NCBI GenBank assembly: GCA_003246295.1
Contig: QKAS01000044.1
Span: forward strand, 1-64,000
Reading direction: 5' to 3'
Length of the DNA stretch: 64,000 nucleotides
Origin: Clostridia bacterium
GTDB taxonomy: Bacteria; Bacillota; Clostridia; Lachnospirales; Lachnospiraceae
Below are positions 34,754 through 44,078 of the stretch, piece after piece (position 1 is the first letter of the stretch; the number at the start of each line of letters is the position of its first letter). The notes beneath the pieces are model-generated. The model worked only from the letters and a program-made list of their open reading frames with translations, was not told the DNA's origin and did not search any database. The position numbers and the translations under genes were made by a program.

Positions 34754-37330
34754 ATGGCAGCTTTTGAAAAAATCTCATCTGGAATACCGGAAATGGATAA
34801 AGAACTGGATTATATCAGACTGGGAGATAATGTTGTCTGGCAGGTAGATTCAATTGAAGAATTTAAAGAGTTTGCAGTCTCGCTTGCAACACAGAGTCTT
34901 CATGATCATAGAAAGCTGATTTATATTCAGTTTTCTTCTAAAACGCCAATGCTTGAGATTGATGGTATCAAGGTGTATCATGTGGAACTTTCTCATAGGT
35001 TTGAGAATTTTACAGTGGAAATTCATCATATTATAGAAAACGAGGGAAAAGATGCGATTTATGTCTTTGACTGCCTTTCTGACTTGCAGGTAGCATGGTC
35101 GGCTGATTTAATGATGAGCAATTTTTTTAAAGTAACATGTCCGTTTTTATTTCAACTTGATACAGTTGCATATTTTCCAATCATACGTGGAAGACATTCT
35201 TTTGAAGCAATCGCAAAAATAAGGGAAACAACACAGCTATTTCTTGATGTATATTCTGACGACAATGTTACCTATGTGCATCCGCTTAAGGTGTGGAACA
35301 GATATTCGCCAAAGATGTTTTTACCGCATTCCTTTCAGGCAGACACAAAAGAGTTTAAACCATTGACAGATGGATATAGTGTCAGTCAGTTTTATACAAT
35401 TCTGAATCGTTCTTCTTCTATTGCCAGTGAACAGAATACAGATAGCTGGGACAGGTTTTTCATGGAAGCGAGAATGAGATATGCAGCTGGAGAGTTTCCA
35501 CAGAATTTCATGAAGACAATGTGTCGTACCATTATGACAAGAGATTCAAAATTAAGAACTATGGTTGAAGAAAACTTTACGGCTGAAGATTATTTCGCAA
35601 TCAGGGATAGAATGATAGGAACGGGTATGATAGGTGGAAAGTCCTGTGGGATGTTGCTTGCCAGAAAGCTTGTTGAAAATAATCTGCCTGAGCTTCTTAC
35701 ACAGATGGAATCACATGATTCGTTTTTTATAGGTTCAGATGTTTTTTATACCTATATTGTACAGAATAACTGTTGGGATCTGAGAATCAGACAACGTACG
35801 CAGGAAGAGTATTTTAGTGTTGCAGAAGAATTTAAAAATGCACTGCATTATGGTAAATTTCCGGAAGACATCAGAGATCAGTTTAGAAGAATGTTGGATT
35901 ATTTTGGACAAAGTCCAATTATCGTGCGTTCAAGCAGTATTCTGGAAGATGGGTTTGGGAATGCATTTGCCGGAAAATATGACTCGATCTTCTGTGTTAA
36001 TACAGGCAGCATGGAAGAACGTCTTGAGAAATTTGAAGCTGCAGCGAGAACAGTTTATGCCAGCACCATGAATAAATCGGCGCTTGAATACCGGTTAAAA
36101 CGTAATCTTGCTGGAAGAGATGAACAGATGGCGCTTTTGGTGCAACGTGTTTCGGGATCCTATTTTGGGAATTACTATATGCCAGGGGCAGCGGGCGTTG
36201 GATATTCCTATAGCATGTATCGTTTATATGATACAATGCCGATGGATTCAGCAATGCTCCGCATGGTTATGGGACTTGGGACAAAAGCAGTTGACAGAAC
36301 ACAGGGTGATTATCCTAAATTGATTAGTTTAGATAAGCCTGATGCACAATTATATCAAAGTACGGAAGAAAGGCATATTTATTCACAACACAAGATAGAA
36401 ATGATTGATCTGGAACAACGGTGTATGTGTGAAAAAAATCTGTCAGAAATAATGGATTTTATCCCTAAAGGGATGCAAAAATTATTACTAGAACATGATA
36501 CCGATGCAGAAACGCTATTTAGAGATCGTGGAATCTATAAAGATATTATGTTTATTTCACTTAGGGGGCTTTGCGGAAATGAGATTTTCATAAATCTGAT
36601 GCAGTCCATTTTAAAACTATTGCAGGAAAAATATGAATACCCAGTTGATATAGAATACACCATAAATTTTGGAGAAGACCAGAATTTTGTTTTGAATTTG
36701 TTGCAATGCAGACCACTTCAGACAGGTAGCGAAGGAGAAAAAGTAAATTTTCCTGTGATGGATATTGATAAAATTAAAAAAGATGCTTTGTTTAGTGTAA
36801 AAAAAGGTTTGATGGGAAGATCCAGACAATTTAATGTCGATGTGATTGTATATATCGACCCATATGAATATTATACATATCCTTATCAGAAAAAATATGA
36901 TATCGCTCATTGTATTGGAAAAGTAAATCAGTATTATAAAAATAAGAATAAAAAACTGTTGTTGATTGTTCCAGGAAGAATTGGAACCTCATCACCTGAG
37001 CTTGGGGTACCAGTGGTTTTTTCTAATATTAGTGAATTCCACGTTATATGCGAGGTGGCGTATAGCAAAACCGGATATCAGCCAGAATTGTCATTTGGAA
37101 GTCATATGTTTCAGGATCTCGTAGAAGCAGATATGATTTATTGCGCAATCATGGAAAATCATAATACAATCGCCTTTCATCCAGAGAAGTTGAAGAAGAA
37201 TGAGAATCAACTGACAGCAATTCTTCCGGAAGAAGGAAATATAAAAGATATTATTGGTGTTTATGAGGTTGATTCTATGAACCTACGATTTTATTATGAT
37301 ATGGAACAATCCTATTGTATTTGCATATAG
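34754..37330 (+). CDS. PEP/pyruvate-binding domain protein with degenerate RecA/KaiC-like N-terminal domain
   Basis: The 858-residue protein has an ATP-grasp-type pyruvate phosphate dikinase N-terminal domain from about residue 290. It shows GMIGGKSCGMLLARKL, SPIIVRSSSILEDG and GNAFAGKYDSIF, and ends near LLQCRPLQ at 650. No phospho-histidine swivel domain or PEP-utilising barrel follows, so it is not a complete PEP synthase. The first about 200 residues read SSGIPEMDKELDYIRLGDNV and IYVFDCLSDLQ, like KaiC/RecA-type ATPases, but the Walker A GxxGxGK is missing. A GGAGGATATAT site precedes the ATG, 53 bases after the transglutaminase gene. Its role is unknown; phosphotransfer or nucleotide sensing are options. 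Confidence 0.85.
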   Translation: MAAFEKISSGIPEMDKELDYIRLGDNVVWQVDSIEEFKEFAVSLATQSLHDHRKLIYIQFSSKTPMLEIDGIKVYHVELSHRFENFTVEIHHIIENEGKDAIYVFDCLSDLQVAWSADLMMSNFFKVTCPFLFQLDTVAYFPIIRGRHSFEAIAKIRETTQLFLDVYSDDNVTYVHPLKVWNRYSPKMFLPHSFQADTKEFKPLTDGYSVSQFYTILNRSSSIASEQNTDSWDRFFMEARMRYAAGEFPQNFMKTMCRTIMTRDSKLRTMVEENFTAEDYFAIRDRMIGTGMIGGKSCGMLLARKLVENNLPELLTQMESHDSFFIGSDVFYTYIVQNNCWDLRIRQRTQEEYFSVAEEFKNALHYGKFPEDIRDQFRRMLDYFGQSPIIVRSSSILEDGFGNAFAGKYDSIFCVNTGSMEERLEKFEAAARTVYASTMNKSALEYRLKRNLAGRDEQMALLVQRVSGSYFGNYYMPGAAGVGYSYSMYRLYDTMPMDSAMLRMVMGLGTKAVDRTQGDYPKLISLDKPDAQLYQSTEERHIYSQHKIEMIDLEQRCMCEKNLSEIMDFIPKGMQKLLLEHDTDAETLFRDRGIYKDIMFISLRGLCGNEIFINLMQSILKLLQEKYEYPVDIEYTINFGEDQNFVLNLLQCRPLQTGSEGEKVNFPVMDIDKIKKDALFSVKKGLMGRSRQFNVDVIVYIDPYEYYTYPYQKKYDIAHCIGKVNQYYKNKNKKLLLIVPGRIGTSSPELGVPVVFSNISEFHVICEVAYSKTGYQPELSFGSHMFQDLVEADMIYCAIMENHNTIAFHPEKLKKNENQLTAILPEEGNIKDIIGVYEVDSMNLRFYYDMEQSYCICI

Positions 37331-37342
37331 TAAAAATGATTC

Positions 37343-37392
37343 AAATTAAGCGTCTGATTTCTGTAGTAAAGTGGAAATCAGACGCTTAATTT
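37343..37392. terminator. Bidirectional terminator
   Basis: An 18-base perfect stem (AAATTAAGCGTCTGATTT with its complement) around a 14-base loop lies between the convergent PEP-binding and mscL genes, with A and T tracts on both sides. Confidence 0.9.
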
Positions 37393-37406
37393 TTAATAGT
37401 ATTAAG

Positions 37407-37811
37407 TTATTTCTTTCCGTTTTCTTTCAATAAATCTCTAATTTCAGTTAATAGTTTTTCTTCGGTAGAGGGTTCTTTTATCGTTTCTTCTATCTGTGCT
37501 TCTTTTTTCTTCATTGAGTTTAATAATTTTATAAATAAAAAGATTGAGAATGATATAATCAGAAAATCAATGAATGTCTGAAAAAAAGCACCATAACGAA
37601 ACGCAACTTCTGCAATATCTCCTTGCGCAGGAGTTATGACCACTTTCAAGTCGGAAAAATTCATGCCTCCCAGTAAAATACCAATGAGTGGCATAATAAT
37701 GTCATTTACAAGAGAAGTGACTATTTTGCCAAAAGCACCACCAATAATGACACCTACAGCCAGATCGACTACATTACCCTTTAATGCAAATTCCTTAAAT
37801 TCTTTCAGCAT
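37407..37811 (-). CDS. mscL: Large-conductance mechanosensitive channel
   Basis: The ATG at 37811 follows an AGGAGGATATTATT site and gives 134 residues, the normal size. The N-terminus [29 protein letters not shown] contains the pore-lining helix. A second helix lies at about 72-98, and the charged C-terminal bundle ends in [14 protein letters not shown]. It opens under hypo-osmotic shock to release solutes. A TATAAT lies on the minus strand at 37855-37860. Confidence 0.97.
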   Translation of the reverse strand: MLKEFKEFALKGNVVDLAVGVIIGGAFGKIVTSLVNDIIMPLIGILLGGMNFSDLKVVITPAQGDIAEVAFRYGAFFQTFIDFLIISFSIFLFIKLLNSMKKKEAQIEETIKEPSTEEKLLTEIRDLLKENGKK

Positions 37812-37854
37812 AATAATATCCTCCTTGCGTGCGTTATCATGTATTCTAATTTGT

Positions 37855-38035
37855 ATTATAAAATACATATTGTCAATTAACAAGCTTAATATCTAAGTGC
37901 AAGAGAGAATAATAGCTTATGAAACATCATGGCGATATTGATATGAGGCCATTCTTTTTTTATATAACACTTTACAAAATTAAGCTTGTAAATTGTTGGA
38001 AAAAGTGTTAAATTTGACAACGGTTGGACTATAAT
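37855..38035. promoter_or_regulatory. Divergent control region between mscL and the antiporter
   Basis: Both directions show the same pattern, TTGACA, 10 bases, TATAAT: minus strand 37876 to 37855, plus strand 38014 to 38035. The 10-base gap is too short for a normal promoter, so the true -35 boxes lie further out (TTGTTA for mscL, GTTAAA for the antiporter). A 17-base inverted repeat with one mismatch (37874-37890 and 37979-37995) brackets the region. I see no c-di-AMP riboswitch. Confidence 0.45.
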
Positions 38036-38085
38036 AGAACAACATAATGCTTATGCATTTATCATGATGCAAAAGGAGAAATAAT

Positions 38086-39351
38086 ATGGAAAGCTATAAA
38101 TTTATACTGGATCTTGCGATTATCTTATTATCAACGAAAGTATTAGGACTTGTTACCAAAAAATTCAGAATGCCACAAGTGGTTGGAGCATTACTTGCGG
38201 GTCTGATTTTTGGTCCGGCATTTTTAAATATAATTCAGGAAACAAGTTTTATACAGTCAGGTGCAGAGATTGGTGTCATAGTTCTGATGTTTTGTGCTGG
38301 TCTGGAAACAGATATACAGGAATTAAAAAAGAGTGGTAAAGCCTCTTTTGTCATTGCAGTCATAGGTGTTGTTGTTCCTTTAATAGGTGGTTATTTTATT
38401 ACAAAACTATTCAATACACCTGGCCGGATTGTATCAGATGCAAATGGAAGCATATTTTTGCAGAATATGTTTGTAGGGGTCATACTGACTGCAACATCCG
38501 TCAGTATTACTGTTGAAACACTGAAAGAACTTGGGAAATTAAAAACAAGATCAGGGAATGCAATCCTAGGCGCAGCAATTATTGATGATATCATTGGTAT
38601 TATTGCACTGACGGTCATCACTTCCATGGCGGATACGTCGGTCAATGTTGTAGTTGTATTATTGAAGATTGTATTATTCTTCGTATTTGCTTTAATTGCG
38701 GGTGTTGTTTTTTATAAGTTTTATAAATACTGGAGCGAATCAACAGTACAGCCTTTACACAGATATACAATTATTGCATTCGTATTCTGTCTTTTTATGT
38801 CTTATGTTGCAGAGCATTTCTTTGGAGTTGCAGATATTACAGGAGCATTTATTGCGGGTCTGATTATATCAAGTACTCAGAAATCTCAATATATTGCATC
38901 AAAATTTGATGTTCTTTCTTATTTATATCTTTCACCGTTGTTTTTTGCAAGTGTTGGTTTGAAGGTCATTCTTCCGGATATGAATGCAACAATATTTATT
39001 TACGCATTTCTGCTTGCTATTGTTGCTATATTGACGAAAGTGATAGGATGTGGATTGGGTGCTAAATTGTGTGGTTACAAAAACTATCAGAGTGCCAGAA
39101 TTGGCGTAGGTATGATATCAAGAGGCGAAGTGGCTTTGATTGTAGCCAGTAAGGGAACCGCAATAGGACTATTAGGGACTGCATTTTTGGGACCTGTTAT
39201 TATAGTTGTTGTTGTTACTACGGTCATTACACCGATTTTATTGAAGTTTGTATTCCGATACGGACCAAATACACAGCAACATGTGGAAGAGGTTCCAATA
39301 GAAGAAGCAAGATTTTCAAATAATTATGAAGAAATTGAAAAGTTAAGATAA
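38086..39351 (+). CDS. Cation:proton antiporter (CPA2, KefB-like)
   Basis: The 421-residue protein has about twelve membrane helices and motifs of the CPA2 family: RMPQVVGALLAGLIFGP near residue 30, the ion-binding AAIIDDIIGIIAL near 165 and the late ISRGEVALIVASKG near 345. It exchanges Na+ or K+ for H+. Unlike KefB or KefC it has no cytoplasmic TrkA-N domain, only a short acidic tail. An AAGGAGAAATAAT site precedes the ATG. It is divergent from mscL, consistent with a shared osmotic or ionic theme. Confidence 0.93.
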   Translation: MESYKFILDLAIILLSTKVLGLVTKKFRMPQVVGALLAGLIFGPAFLNIIQETSFIQSGAEIGVIVLMFCAGLETDIQELKKSGKASFVIAVIGVVVPLIGGYFITKLFNTPGRIVSDANGSIFLQNMFVGVILTATSVSITVETLKELGKLKTRSGNAILGAAIIDDIIGIIALTVITSMADTSVNVVVVLLKIVLFFVFALIAGVVFYKFYKYWSESTVQPLHRYTIIAFVFCLFMSYVAEHFFGVADITGAFIAGLIISSTQKSQYIASKFDVLSYLYLSPLFFASVGLKVILPDMNATIFIYAFLLAIVAILTKVIGCGLGAKLCGYKNYQSARIGVGMISRGEVALIVASKGTAIGLLGTAFLGPVIIVVVVTTVITPILLKFVFRYGPNTQQHVEEVPIEEARFSNNYEEIEKLR

Positions 39352-39368
39352 AAATGACTGGTAATCAT

Positions 39369-39394
39369 AAAGAGCAACCTGCAAGGTTGCTCTT
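39369..39394. terminator. Stem-loop between the antiporter and maf
   Basis: AAGAGCAACCT pairs with AGGTTGCTCTT around a GCA loop between the convergent genes. T tracts are poor on both sides, so it is a moderate candidate. Confidence 0.55.
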
Positions 39395-39399
39395 GAACA

Positions 39400-39972
39400 T
39401 TATCGGTCATTTTTCAGATATTGATATACGAGTGAAACAGGGAGACCGACAACGTTATTATAATCACCGTCTATTTTTTTTATAAACGCAGCAAAATGTC
39501 CCTGAATACCATATGCGCCAGCTTTATCCATAGGTTCGCCGGTCTTGATATATTCGAAGATTTCAACATCTGACATGGGATAAACATGAACGAGGGTCTG
39601 ACAACATTGCGTATCGATTTTTCCAGTATCTGTGTTGATAAAAGTGATTCCTGTATAAACGCTATGTATTGTTCCCTGCAGCATTTGAAGCATTTGAAAT
39701 GCATCATGAGTATCCTTTGGTTTTCCAAGAATATGATTATGACAGGCAACCACTGTATCAGCACCGAGTATGACAGACGACGTGTAAAAGTGGTGAGACT
39801 GATAAATTTCCATGGCCTTTTGCAGAGACAGTTCTTTTACAACAGCAATGGGATCAGTATGAGAAATCACTTCTTCTCCAACGGATGGTATAATTTCAAA
39901 TTGTAAACCTATTTGTTCGAGTAGTTCCCTTCTTCTTGGAGAAGAAGAAGCTAATATCAGATTTTTAATCAT
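39400..39972 (-). CDS. maf: Maf-family nucleotide pyrophosphatase
   Basis: The 190-residue protein has the Maf signature LASSSPRRRELLEQIG at the N-terminus, LGADTVVACHNHILGKPKD near 70 and DKAGAYGIQG near 150. This pattern fits the dTTP/UTP pyrophosphatase subgroup, which removes noncanonical or surplus nucleotides. An AAGGAGGCTTT site precedes the start. It stands alone on the minus strand. The gene name is given on family grounds. Confidence 0.93.
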   Translation of the reverse strand: MIKNLILASSSPRRRELLEQIGLQFEIIPSVGEEVISHTDPIAVVKELSLQKAMEIYQSHHFYTSSVILGADTVVACHNHILGKPKDTHDAFQMLQMLQGTIHSVYTGITFINTDTGKIDTQCCQTLVHVYPMSDVEIFEYIKTGEPMDKAGAYGIQGHFAAFIKKIDGDYNNVVGLPVSLVYQYLKNDR

Positions 39973-40029
39973 AAAGCCTCCTTTTTGTTTATAATACCAA
40001 ATTTAGTGAAAAAGCTAAAGTGATAATTG

Positions 40030-40057
40030 AAATCAAATAAAATGTATCATTTGATTT
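40030..40057. promoter_or_regulatory. Inverted repeat upstream of the decarboxylase operon
   Basis: AAATCAAAT and ATTTGATTT form a perfect 9-base inverted repeat with a 10-base gap, between maf and the decarboxylase operon. It may be an operator for either direction. Confidence 0.35.
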
Positions 40058-40099
40058 GGTAAAAAAAGCAAAATACAACTAGGATATTTTATGGTTTTG

Positions 40100-40108
40100 T
40101 GTTATAAT
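40100..40108 (+). promoter_or_regulatory. Extended -10 promoter of the decarboxylase operon
   Basis: TGTTATAAT is an extended -10 element without a clear -35. A leader hairpin, CGGA-TTGAT paired with ATCAA-TCCG (40122-40143), follows in the 80-base leader. Confidence 0.55.
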
Positions 40109-40187
40109 TTTTCAGATATGCGGAATTGATTCATCAAAATCCGTAAAGTAGTTATTTTTTAAATTTATATAAAATGGAGGGCTAAAA

Positions 40188-41624
40188 ATGAGTACTACTT
40201 CAACAAGTTTAGCGGGTCAAAGGATAGCAGCTTTGCTCGATGACAACAGTTTCGTTGAAATCGGTGCACTTGTAACTGCAAGAGCAACAGATTTTAATAT
40301 GAAACAGAACGAAACTCCGGCAGATGGTGTGATTACCGGATATGGAGTGATTGATGGCAATCTTGTATATGTTTACAGCCAGGATGCATCCGTAATGAAT
40401 GGATCTGTTGGTGAAATGCATGCAAAGAAGATTGTTGGTTTATATGACCTAGCCATGAAAACAGGTGCGCCTGTAATTGGACTGATTGATTCAGCAGGAT
40501 TAAGATTACAGGAAGCAACAGATGCGCTGAGTGCGTTTGGTTCCATTTATTTAAAACAAACACTGGCATCAGGCGTTATCCCACAAATTACGGCAGTATT
40601 TGGTAATTGTGGTGGTGGACTTGCCATGATTCCTACTCTGACAGACTTTACATTCATGGAAAGTAAGAAAGCAAAACTTTTTGTCAACACACCAAACTCT
40701 CTTGAAGGAAATGAAATATCCAAATGTGATACTTCATCTGCTGACTTCCAGAGCACGAAGAGCGGTATCGTTGATTTCGCAGGAGAAGAAGCTGAAATTT
40801 TATCAAAAATTAGAGAATTAGTTACAATGCTTCCAGCAAACAATGAAGACAACGATGCTTATGCTGAATGTACAGATGATCTGAACAGAGCAACAGCAGA
40901 ACTTGCAAATTGTGTTGGAGATACTGCACTTGCACTTGCTACAATTTCAGATAACAATATGTTTTTTGAAGTAAAAGGCGCATATGCAAAAGATATGGTA
41001 ACCGGTTTTATCAGACTGAACGGAATGACCGTTGGTGCGGTTGCAAACCGTACTGAAGTCTATAATGCCGATGGTGAAGTGGTAGAAAAATTTGATGCTG
41101 TATTAAGCGTAAAAGGATGCTATAAGGCAGCTGACTTCGTTCAGTTCTGTGATGCATTTGAAATTCCTGTTTTATCTCTTACAAATACAAAAGGTTTTGA
41201 AGCAACAAAAGATTCCGAAAAAGGAATTGCACATGCTGTTGCAAAATTGACCTATGCATTTGCGAATGCATCCGTTCCAAAAGTGAATGTCATTATTGGA
41301 AAAGCGTTTGGAAGTGCTTATGTAGCCATGAACTCAAAATCAATTGGTGCTGATATTACAATGGCTTTCGCTGATGCACAGATTGGTATGATGGATGCGA
41401 AACTTGCTTCAAAGATTATGTATGAAGGACAAGGCGCAGAAGTTATCGAAGAAAAAGCAAAAGAATATGCTGAACTTCAGAACAGCGTAAACAGTGCTGC
41501 AAGAAGAGGTTATGTTGATCAGATTATTGAAGCATCTGACACAAGAAAATATGTGATCGGTGCTTTTGAAATGTTGTTTACAAAGAAAGAGGATCGTCCA
41601 GGCAAAAAACACGGAACGGTTTAG
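40188..41624 (+). CDS. Acyl-CoA carboxyltransferase subunit (methylmalonyl-CoA decarboxylase alpha / PccB-like)
   Basis: The 478-residue subunit transfers CO2 between biotin and an acyl-CoA. It has the two crotonase-like halves of PccB, MmdA and the transcarboxylase 12S subunit. The first half has DGVITGYGVIDGNLVYVYSQD, GLIDSAGLRLQEA and FGNCGGGLAMIP; the second has TNTKGFEATKDSE and GKAFGSAYVAMNS. It is some 30-40 residues shorter than 12S proteins and diverges at GxxR-type CoA contacts, so the substrate (malonyl-, methylmalonyl- or glutaconyl-type) is uncertain. A GGAGGGCTAAAA site precedes the ATG. It is the first gene of a five-gene Na+-pump operon. Confidence 0.88.
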   Translation: MSTTSTSLAGQRIAALLDDNSFVEIGALVTARATDFNMKQNETPADGVITGYGVIDGNLVYVYSQDASVMNGSVGEMHAKKIVGLYDLAMKTGAPVIGLIDSAGLRLQEATDALSAFGSIYLKQTLASGVIPQITAVFGNCGGGLAMIPTLTDFTFMESKKAKLFVNTPNSLEGNEISKCDTSSADFQSTKSGIVDFAGEEAEILSKIRELVTMLPANNEDNDAYAECTDDLNRATAELANCVGDTALALATISDNNMFFEVKGAYAKDMVTGFIRLNGMTVGAVANRTEVYNADGEVVEKFDAVLSVKGCYKAADFVQFCDAFEIPVLSLTNTKGFEATKDSEKGIAHAVAKLTYAFANASVPKVNVIIGKAFGSAYVAMNSKSIGADITMAFADAQIGMMDAKLASKIMYEGQGAEVIEEKAKEYAELQNSVNSAARRGYVDQIIEASDTRKYVIGAFEMLFTKKEDRPGKKHGTV

Positions 41625-41639
41625 AAAGGGTGATTATAT

Positions 41640-42428
41640 ATGAAAAAATTTCTGACTTTACTGGTTATGATTACCTGCATCTTTGGACTTACTGCCTGTG
41701 GAAAAGAAACGGAAACAGTAAGCTATGACGAGGCTTCTGTAAAATCTGTCTGCTCCATGCTGTATGACACTATGTCGACAGAACAGACAGCAGACATTTT
41801 AGATCAACTGAATGCTATGAGTTCTGATGATCTTGCGAGTGTTGTAGCAAATTTTAAACAGTATGGAATTAATATTTCCGGAGATGCATTGATCAAAGGA
41901 TTAGAGTCTGCGCTGAGTTCAAAAGAAGATGCTGGCGATATGATGGGAATAGAAAGCTATGATATTACAGCAGACAATGATTCAGTAACAGCAGTTATGA
42001 GTATTAAAGGATCTGTACGTAATGTTAAAATGGAAGTTCTATTTGATGAAGATCTTGTAGTAGAATCTGTCACATCCAACATACAGTATTCATTTGGAGA
42101 ACAAATGGTGAGAGCAGCACTGAATACAGTACTTGGTATGGGAACAACATTTGCAATTCTGATTCTGATCAGTTTGATTATTTCCTGTTTTACTTTTATA
42201 CCAAAGATTCAGGCAAAACTTATAAAGAAAGAGACTGTTGAGGAAATTAAAGCAGTTTCAGTAGATAATACGATTGCACAGATTGTGAAAAATGAAGAAC
42301 TTAGCGACGATTCTGAATTGGTTTCTGTTATTGCGGCAGCAATTGCAGCATATGAAGGAACCTCAACGGATGGATTCGTAGTACGCTCTATTAAAAGAAG
42401 TAATAAGAGAAACTGGCAGAAAGCCTAA
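41640..42428 (+). CDS. OadG-type gamma subunit with lipoprotein-like extracellular domain
   Basis: The 262-residue protein is much longer than classical OadG (about 80-130). It starts with a signal peptide and lipobox LTAC (Cys20). An extracellular region of about 140 residues follows, then one membrane helix (about 163-185) and a cytoplasmic tail. The tail, with SELVSVIAAAIAAYEG and a basic end, matches the part of gamma subunits that contacts the carboxyltransferase. It should hold the alpha, biotin and beta subunits together at the membrane. It lies 15 bases after the carboxyltransferase gene. Confidence 0.82.
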   Translation: MKKFLTLLVMITCIFGLTACGKETETVSYDEASVKSVCSMLYDTMSTEQTADILDQLNAMSSDDLASVVANFKQYGINISGDALIKGLESALSSKEDAGDMMGIESYDITADNDSVTAVMSIKGSVRNVKMEVLFDEDLVVESVTSNIQYSFGEQMVRAALNTVLGMGTTFAILILISLIISCFTFIPKIQAKLIKKETVEEIKAVSVDNTIAQIVKNEELSDDSELVSVIAAAIAAYEGTSTDGFVVRSIKRSNKRNWQKA

Positions 42429-42465
42429 TCATTTATTAATTAAATTACCAGGAGGATTTTTAATC

Positions 42466-42855
42466 ATGAAAAATTATACCATTACCGTAAATGGAAACGT
42501 ATATGATGTAGTCGTTGAAGAAGGTGCAACAACAGGCGCAGCACCAGTTGCAGCTCCTAAAGCAGTAGCACCAGTCGCAGCACCAAAAGCAGCAGCACCT
42601 GCACCAGTAGCGGCAGCACCAAAAGCTTCAGGCGCAGCAGGCAGTGTTAAAATTGAAGCAGGCGCAGCAGGTAAAATCTTTAAAGTGGAAGCAGCTGTTG
42701 GACAGACTGTAAAAGCTGGAGATACTGTTGTAATCTTAGAAGCAATGAAAATGGAAATACCAGTTGTTGCTCCTCAGGCAGGAACAGTTGCAAGTGTTGA
42801 TGTATCAGTAGGCGATGCGGTAGAAGCAGGAGCTTTACTTGCTACATTAAACTAA
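42466..42855 (+). CDS. Biotin carrier subunit
   Basis: The 129-residue protein has a short N-terminal strand segment, an Ala/Pro/Lys-rich flexible linker (about 22-57) and a biotinyl domain. The biotin attachment site is Lys95 in LEAMKMEIPV. It carries CO2 from the carboxyltransferase subunits to the membrane beta subunit. A CAGGAGGATTTTTAATC site precedes the ATG. It resembles the 1.3S subunit of transcarboxylase and MmdC. The biotin ligase is not in the window. Confidence 0.94.
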   Translation: MKNYTITVNGNVYDVVVEEGATTGAAPVAAPKAVAPVAAPKAAAPAPVAAAPKASGAAGSVKIEAGAAGKIFKVEAAVGQTVKAGDTVVILEAMKMEIPVVAPQAGTVASVDVSVGDAVEAGALLATLN

Positions 42856-42909
42856 GGAGAGTATTTGCTTTTCGCAATATATTCCTGAATAAAATAGGAG
42901 GTCAACTAA

Positions 42910-44058
42910 ATGTCTTACATTGCAAATACATTAAACAATCTATTGCATCAGACAGCTTTTTTCAATTTAACCATTGGAAATTATGTTATGATTGTAGTAG
43001 CTTGTACATTTCTTTATCTGGCAATCAGGAAAGAATATGAACCTTTACTTTTAGTTCCAATTGCATTTGGAATGCTCTTAGTAAATATTTACCCTGATAT
43101 CATGATGCACATTGGAGAAAATGGAGAAGCGGGTGGATTACTTTATTATTTTTATCTGTTAGATGAATGGGCAATCTTACCTTCTCTGATTTTTCTTGGA
43201 GTAGGTGCCATGACTGACTTTGGTCCATTAATTGCAAACCCAAAGAGCTTCTTACTAGGTGCTGCAGCACAGTTTGGTATTTTTGCAGCGTATTTTGGCG
43301 CAATCGCACTTGGATTTAATGACAAAGCAGCAGCGGCAATCTCGATTATTGGTGGAGCTGATGGACCTACATCCATCTTCCTCGCAGGAAAACTTGGACA
43401 AACAGCATTATTGGGACCGATTGCAGTAGCAGCATATTCTTATATGTCACTGGTTCCGATTATTCAGCCACCAATTATGAAATTATTTACAACAGAAAAA
43501 GAACGTAAAATCAAAATGGAACAGCTTCGTCCAGTTTCCAAACTAGAAAGAATTCTGTTCCCAATCATCGTAACAATCGTTGTTTGTATGATTCTTCCAA
43601 CAACAGCACCGCTTGTTGGTATGCTGATGCTTGGAAATCTTTTCAGAGAGTCAGGTGTTGTCAGACAGCTTACAGATACGGCGTCTAACGCATTGATGTA
43701 TATTGTTGTAATATTACTGGGTACTTCAGTTGGTGCGACAACAAGTGCAGAAGCATTTTTAAATAGTGCAACAATCAAAATTGTTGTGTTAGGTTTAATT
43801 GCATTTTCTTTTGGTACAGGTGCAGGTGTTCTATTTGGAAAACTTATGTGTGTTGTAACAAAAGGTAAAGTAAATCCGCTGATTGGATCAGCAGGTGTAT
43901 CGGCAGTACCTATGGCAGCAAGAGTATCGCAGAAAGTAGGCGCGGAGTCAGATCCGACCAACTTCCTTTTAATGCATGCTATGGGACCTAATGTTGCCGG
44001 TGTTATCGGAACAGCAGTTGTTGCCGGTACCTTTATGGCAATTTTTGGAATCGTATAA
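42910..44058 (+). CDS. Na+-pumping decarboxylase beta subunit (OadB/MmdB family)
   Basis: The 382-residue membrane protein has about nine to eleven helices and the family signature [17 protein letters not shown] near residue 145, which includes the conserved Asp for Na+ transport. It decarboxylates carboxybiotin and drives Na+ out of the cell. It follows the biotin carrier gene by 54 bases with an AGGAGGTCAACTAA site. The sequence alone does not say whether it works with oxaloacetate or an acyl-CoA substrate, since OadB, MmdB and GcdB are closely alike. Confidence 0.94.
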   Translation: MSYIANTLNNLLHQTAFFNLTIGNYVMIVVACTFLYLAIRKEYEPLLLVPIAFGMLLVNIYPDIMMHIGENGEAGGLLYYFYLLDEWAILPSLIFLGVGAMTDFGPLIANPKSFLLGAAAQFGIFAAYFGAIALGFNDKAAAAISIIGGADGPTSIFLAGKLGQTALLGPIAVAAYSYMSLVPIIQPPIMKLFTTEKERKIKMEQLRPVSKLERILFPIIVTIVVCMILPTTAPLVGMLMLGNLFRESGVVRQLTDTASNALMYIVVILLGTSVGATTSAEAFLNSATIKIVVLGLIAFSFGTGAGVLFGKLMCVVTKGKVNPLIGSAGVSAVPMAARVSQKVGAESDPTNFLLMHAMGPNVAGVIGTAVVAGTFMAIFGIV

Positions 44059-44078
44059 AAATAAGGAGGTAATAGAAT

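Noticed and set aside
37812..38085. Possible c-di-AMP riboswitch controlling mscL or the antiporter
   Set aside because: Neither strand shows the conserved core segments of the ydaO/yuaA type; only AT-rich repeats are present.
43464..43961. Open frame of 165 codons antisense to the OadB-type gene
   Set aside because: Completely covered by a conserved membrane protein gene on the plus strand, and no start signal.
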